Shown here one piece after another: positions 5,407 to 7,782 of a stretch of 7,782 nucleotides of DNA (position 1 is its first letter; the number at the start of each line of letters is the position of its first letter). The DNA lies in the NCBI GenBank assembly GCA_947467405.1, contig CANIIN010000107.1, forward strand, positions 1-7,782, written 5' to 3'. The notes beneath the pieces are model-generated. The model made no database searches. It worked only from the letters and a program-made list of their open reading frames with translations, and had not been told where the DNA came from. Made by a program: the position numbers and the translations under genes. Source of the DNA: Betaproteobacteria bacterium (lineage in GTDB: Bacteria; Pseudomonadota; Gammaproteobacteria; Burkholderiales; SG8-39).

Positions 5407-7359
5407 ATGGGCAACACATCGCCTGAAGGGGCCGCAGGCCACGAAGACGCGGAAAAGGCCGCCAGGATTTTTGCCGAAGTAGCGGAGCGTTCCGCCAAGC
5501 TGCTGCAGGATTTCATGCACCGGCGCGCTGCTGACAGCCTTCCCCCTGAACAGGCAGCCGATGAGCTGGGCATTGGCAAGGCGTTCATGGACCTGTGGGC
5601 CAATCTGCAGGCACACCCCTGGCAACTTGCCGAAGTGCAGATGAAGATGGCTGGCGACTTTCTCGAACTGTGGAACAACTCCCTGCAGCGGATGATGGGC
5701 CAGTCCGTGGCGCCGGTGGCTGCTCCGGCCCGTGGCGACAACCGTTTTCGGGACGCCGAGTGGCAGAACAATTTCATCTTCGACTACATCAAGCAGTCCT
5801 ACCTGATCGCCGCCCGCAACATTCACGATGCCGTGACGCAAGTCGAGGGCATCCCGGACGAATCGCGCAAGAAGGTCGATTTCTACACGCGCCAGTATCT
5901 TGACGCGCTGGCGCCGTCGAACTTCGCGCTGACCAATCCGCAAGTGCTGCGCGAAACCATGCAATCCGGCGGCCAGAACCTGATCCGCGGCTTCAACAAT
6001 CTGCTGGCCGACCTGGAGCGCGGGCAAGGCGAGTTGCGCATCAGCATGACCGACGACAAGGCGTTCACGCTGGGCAAGAACGTCGCCACGATGTCCGGCA
6101 AGGTCGTGTTTCAGAACGACCTGATGCAGCTGATCCAGTACCAGCCGCTGACCAAGGACGTGTTTCGCCGGCCGTTGCTCATTGTTCCACCGTGGATCAA
6201 CAAGTATTACATCCTCGATCTGCGCGAGAGCAATTCCTTCATTCGCTGGGCCTGTTCGCAGGGACACACGGTATTCGTGATTTCCTGGGTCAATCCGGAT
6301 AACCGTCATGCGGAGAAGACCTTCGACGACTACATGTTCGAGGGGCCCCTTGCCGCGCTGGATGCGATCGAGAAGGCGACCGGCGAGAAGAAGGTCAATG
6401 CCATCGGCTATTGCCTGGGCGGGACCTTGCTCGGCGCGACGCTGGCGCGCATGGCCGCGCTGGGTGATGACCGGGTCGCTTCATCGACGTATTTCGTGTC
6501 GATGCTGGACTTTTCGGTGCCTGGCGATCTGGGCGTGTTTGTCGACGAGCAGCAGGTCGCCAGCCTGGAGCGCAAGATGAACGGGCGTGGCTACATGGAG
6601 GGTGCCGAGATGGCGGGTACCTTCAATATGCTGCGTGCCAACGACCTGATCTGGTCGTTCGTGATCAGCAACTACCTGATGGGAAAGGAACCGTTCCCGT
6701 TCGACCTGCTGTACTGGAACTCCGATTCCACGCGCATGCCGGCGCGCATGCACAGCTTCTACCTGCGCAACATGTACATGAAGAATGCGCTGGTGCAGCC
6801 CGCCGGCATTTCACTCGGCGGCACGCCCATCGATTTGCATCGAATTCGCATACCCTCGTATTTCATCTCCACGGTTGAAGACCACATCGCACCGTGGAAG
6901 TCGACCTACAAGGGCGCCCAGCTGCTTGGACAGGCCAGTAAGGTGAAGTTCGTGCTGGGTGGGTCCGGGCACATTGCCGGGATCGTCAATCCGCCGGCGG
7001 CTAACAAGTACGGCTACTGGACCAATGCGTCATTGCCCGACACCTCGGACGCGTGGCAGGCCGGCGCGACCTGGCACGACGGATCATGGTGGACGGACTG
7101 GCAGGATTGGATCGCTGCGCTGAACGGCAATGAGAAGGTCGCGGCTCGAGTTCCCGGCGACGGGCAACTCACGCCGGTCGAGGATGCTCCGGGTTCCTAT
7201 GCCACCTTGCGCATCGGCGAGGCCAAGACAGGTATTGCCGTGCAGACCGATGCGGCGCCGGACGCTGCAGCGCCGAACCCCGCGCTATCGAAGGCCAGGC
7301 CATCCAAGCGCAAGACGGCCAAGTCGGCAGCGAAGTCCAAGACGACCGGGCCATCCTGA
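5407..7359 (+). CDS. phaC: Class I poly(3-hydroxyalkanoate) synthase PhaC
   Basis: This 650-aa enzyme polymerises (R)-3-hydroxyacyl-CoA, mainly 3-hydroxybutyryl-CoA, into PHA at the surface of storage granules and releases CoA. The lipase-like box GYCLGG (334-339) holds the nucleophile Cys336. The triad is completed by Asp492 in STVEDHIAPW and His522 in GGSGHIAGIVNPP. Residues about 1-110 are the variable helical N-domain. The conserved N-terminal synthase domain (WQNNFIFDYIKQSYLIAARN onward, from 119) and the alpha/beta-hydrolase core with PPWINKYYILDLRESNSF (261-278) and WVNPDNRHAEKTFDDY (294-309) follow. Length with one subunit and no phaE/phaR neighbour fits class I. The usual end of the family is near APGSY (594-598); here about 45 more residues follow, ending in a Lys/Ala/Ser/Pro-rich basic tail (from about 627). 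phaA and phaB are not adjacent, although a thiolase lies 3 kb away. It is the second gene after the hydrolase and is convergent with an SDR gene. Confidence 0.97.
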   Translation: MGNTSPEGAAGHEDAEKAARIFAEVAERSAKLLQDFMHRRAADSLPPEQAADELGIGKAFMDLWANLQAHPWQLAEVQMKMAGDFLELWNNSLQRMMGQSVAPVAAPARGDNRFRDAEWQNNFIFDYIKQSYLIAARNIHDAVTQVEGIPDESRKKVDFYTRQYLDALAPSNFALTNPQVLRETMQSGGQNLIRGFNNLLADLERGQGELRISMTDDKAFTLGKNVATMSGKVVFQNDLMQLIQYQPLTKDVFRRPLLIVPPWINKYYILDLRESNSFIRWACSQGHTVFVISWVNPDNRHAEKTFDDYMFEGPLAALDAIEKATGEKKVNAIGYCLGGTLLGATLARMAALGDDRVASSTYFVSMLDFSVPGDLGVFVDEQQVASLERKMNGRGYMEGAEMAGTFNMLRANDLIWSFVISNYLMGKEPFPFDLLYWNSDSTRMPARMHSFYLRNMYMKNALVQPAGISLGGTPIDLHRIRIPSYFISTVEDHIAPWKSTYKGAQLLGQASKVKFVLGGSGHIAGIVNPPAANKYGYWTNASLPDTSDAWQAGATWHDGSWWTDWQDWIAALNGNEKVAARVPGDGQLTPVEDAPGSYATLRIGEAKTGIAVQTDAAPDAAAPNPALSKARPSKRKTAKSAAKSKTTGPS

Positions 7360-7402
7360 CGGCTCAGGAGAAGCTGTCTGGCGCCGACAGGTCGGTAGTG
7401 CC
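7360..7402. other. Short convergent intergenic region with small hairpins
   Basis: Only 43 nt separate the stop codons of phaC and the SDR gene. A 5-bp stem CCTGA-CGGC-TCAGG (7355-7368) overlaps the phaC stop codon, and CTGTC-TGGCGCC-GACAG (7374-7390) follows it. Neither has a T-run, so any transcription end here is probably Rho-dependent or uses weak stems. Confidence 0.35.
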
Positions 7403-7782
7403 CTAGATCAGCGGCTTGCGGGGTGCCCTGGAAAAGATTGCGTCATGCATCCAGGGTGGCAGCAGACGTAGCACGCTGAAGACCAGCCGCATCTGCCAAG
7501 GAACGATCACCAGGCTTCGTCCGGAGTCGATGGCACGCGCGATGCGCTTGGCGCCCTCTTCGGCGCTCATCAGGAACGGCATGATGTAGTTGTTGACCCG
7601 AGTCATCGGCGTGTCGATATACCCGGGACATATCGTGACCACACGCACGCCGCTGCCGTGCAACTCGACACGCAAGGCTTCCAGCCAGGCGATCGCAGCG
7701 GCCTTGGAGGCGCTATAGGCTCCTGATCCCGGCAGACCGCGAAACCCCGCCACGCTGGCAATGCCTACCAGGCGGCCGCGTC
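7403..7782 (-). CDS. Short-chain dehydrogenase/reductase (SDR), N-terminus cut by window edge
   Basis: The visible 125 residues are the C-terminal half of a classical SDR, an NAD(P)-dependent oxidoreductase. The catalytic Ser is in GIASVAG (window residue 9), the YxxxK pair is Tyr22 and Lys26 in YSASK, and CPGYIDTPMT (51-60) is the usual loop after the cofactor-binding strand. The reading frame is open to the right edge, so the Rossmann GxxxGxG motif lies outside. The C-terminus is unlike PhaB acetoacetyl-CoA reductase: instead of a GADFSLNGG ending it has PWQMRLVFSVLRLLPPWMHDAIFSR in two pieces of hydrophobic and aromatic residues, as in membrane-associated DHRS7B-like SDRs. It therefore should not be taken as the PHA pathway reductase despite lying beside phaC. 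Substrate is unknown. It is transcribed toward phaC and is not part of that operon. Confidence 0.9.
   Translation of the reverse strand, partial: RGRLVGIASVAGFRGLPGSGAYSASKAAAIAWLEALRVELHGSGVRVVTICPGYIDTPMTRVNNYIMPFLMSAEEGAKRIARAIDSGRSLVIVPWQMRLVFSVLRLLPPWMHDAIFSRAPRKPLI

Noticed and set aside
5398..6309. A 303-codon minus-strand frame opposite the 5' part of phaC
   Set aside because: Antisense shadow of phaC with no recognisable domain.
7360..7402. Bidirectional intrinsic terminator between phaC and the SDR gene
   Set aside because: Stems are only 5 bp and neither strand shows a T-run.

Overview
The window is high-GC bacterial DNA (roughly 60% or more by eye), densely coded. It carries branched-chain acyl-CoA catabolism genes on the minus strand and a polyhydroxyalkanoate (PHA) synthase operon on the plus strand. 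A class I PhaC, a LiuR-type MerR regulator next to isovaleryl-CoA dehydrogenase, and strong GC3 bias that leaves long open antisense frames all suggest a proteobacterium, most likely a betaproteobacterium of the Burkholderiales type. The lineage is inferred from gene content only; no rRNA or other marker gene is present.

Layout, left to right. (1) 1-876, minus: an acyl-CoA dehydrogenase whose C-terminus lies off the left edge. (2) 1018-2202, minus: a complete thiolase (acetyl-CoA acetyltransferase type). (3) 2245-3429, minus: a complete isovaleryl-CoA dehydrogenase (Ivd/LiuA) with its family-specific catalytic Glu254. (4) 3430-3613: a control region with a perfect 16-bp palindrome sitting in the spacer of a good sigma70-like promoter that reads into ivd. 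A second, 19-nt inverted repeat lies just upstream of the -35 box. (5) 3614-4060, minus: a MerR-family regulator of the LiuR type, the probable ligand of that palindrome. (6) 4061-4282: the intergenic region between divergent genes. (7) about 4283-5380, plus: an MBL-fold metallo-hydrolase with a C-terminal winged-helix-like domain. (8) 5407-7359, plus: class I PHA synthase PhaC with an unusual Lys/Ala/Pro-rich C-terminal tail. (9) 7403-7782, minus: the C-terminal part of a short-chain dehydrogenase/reductase, convergent with phaC.

How the genes may work together. Ivd oxidises isovaleryl-CoA from leucine. The thiolase can cleave (or form) acetoacetyl-CoA, which is the end of leucine catabolism and also the entry to polyhydroxybutyrate. 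The second acyl-CoA dehydrogenase probably handles another short or branched acyl-CoA. LiuR likely controls the minus-strand catabolic operon through the palindrome. Back to back with it, the MBL hydrolase and PhaC form a two-gene operon, so carbon release from leucine or short acyl-CoAs and carbon storage as PHA meet at one divergent promoter region. The methylcrotonyl-CoA carboxylase, hydratase and HMG-CoA lyase genes usually found with ivd are absent from the visible part; they could lie left of the window.

No mobile element, CRISPR array, tRNA or rRNA was recognised. The items that best merit follow-up are the architecture of the LiuR operator/promoter, the MBL hydrolase-phaC pairing and the basic tail of PhaC.
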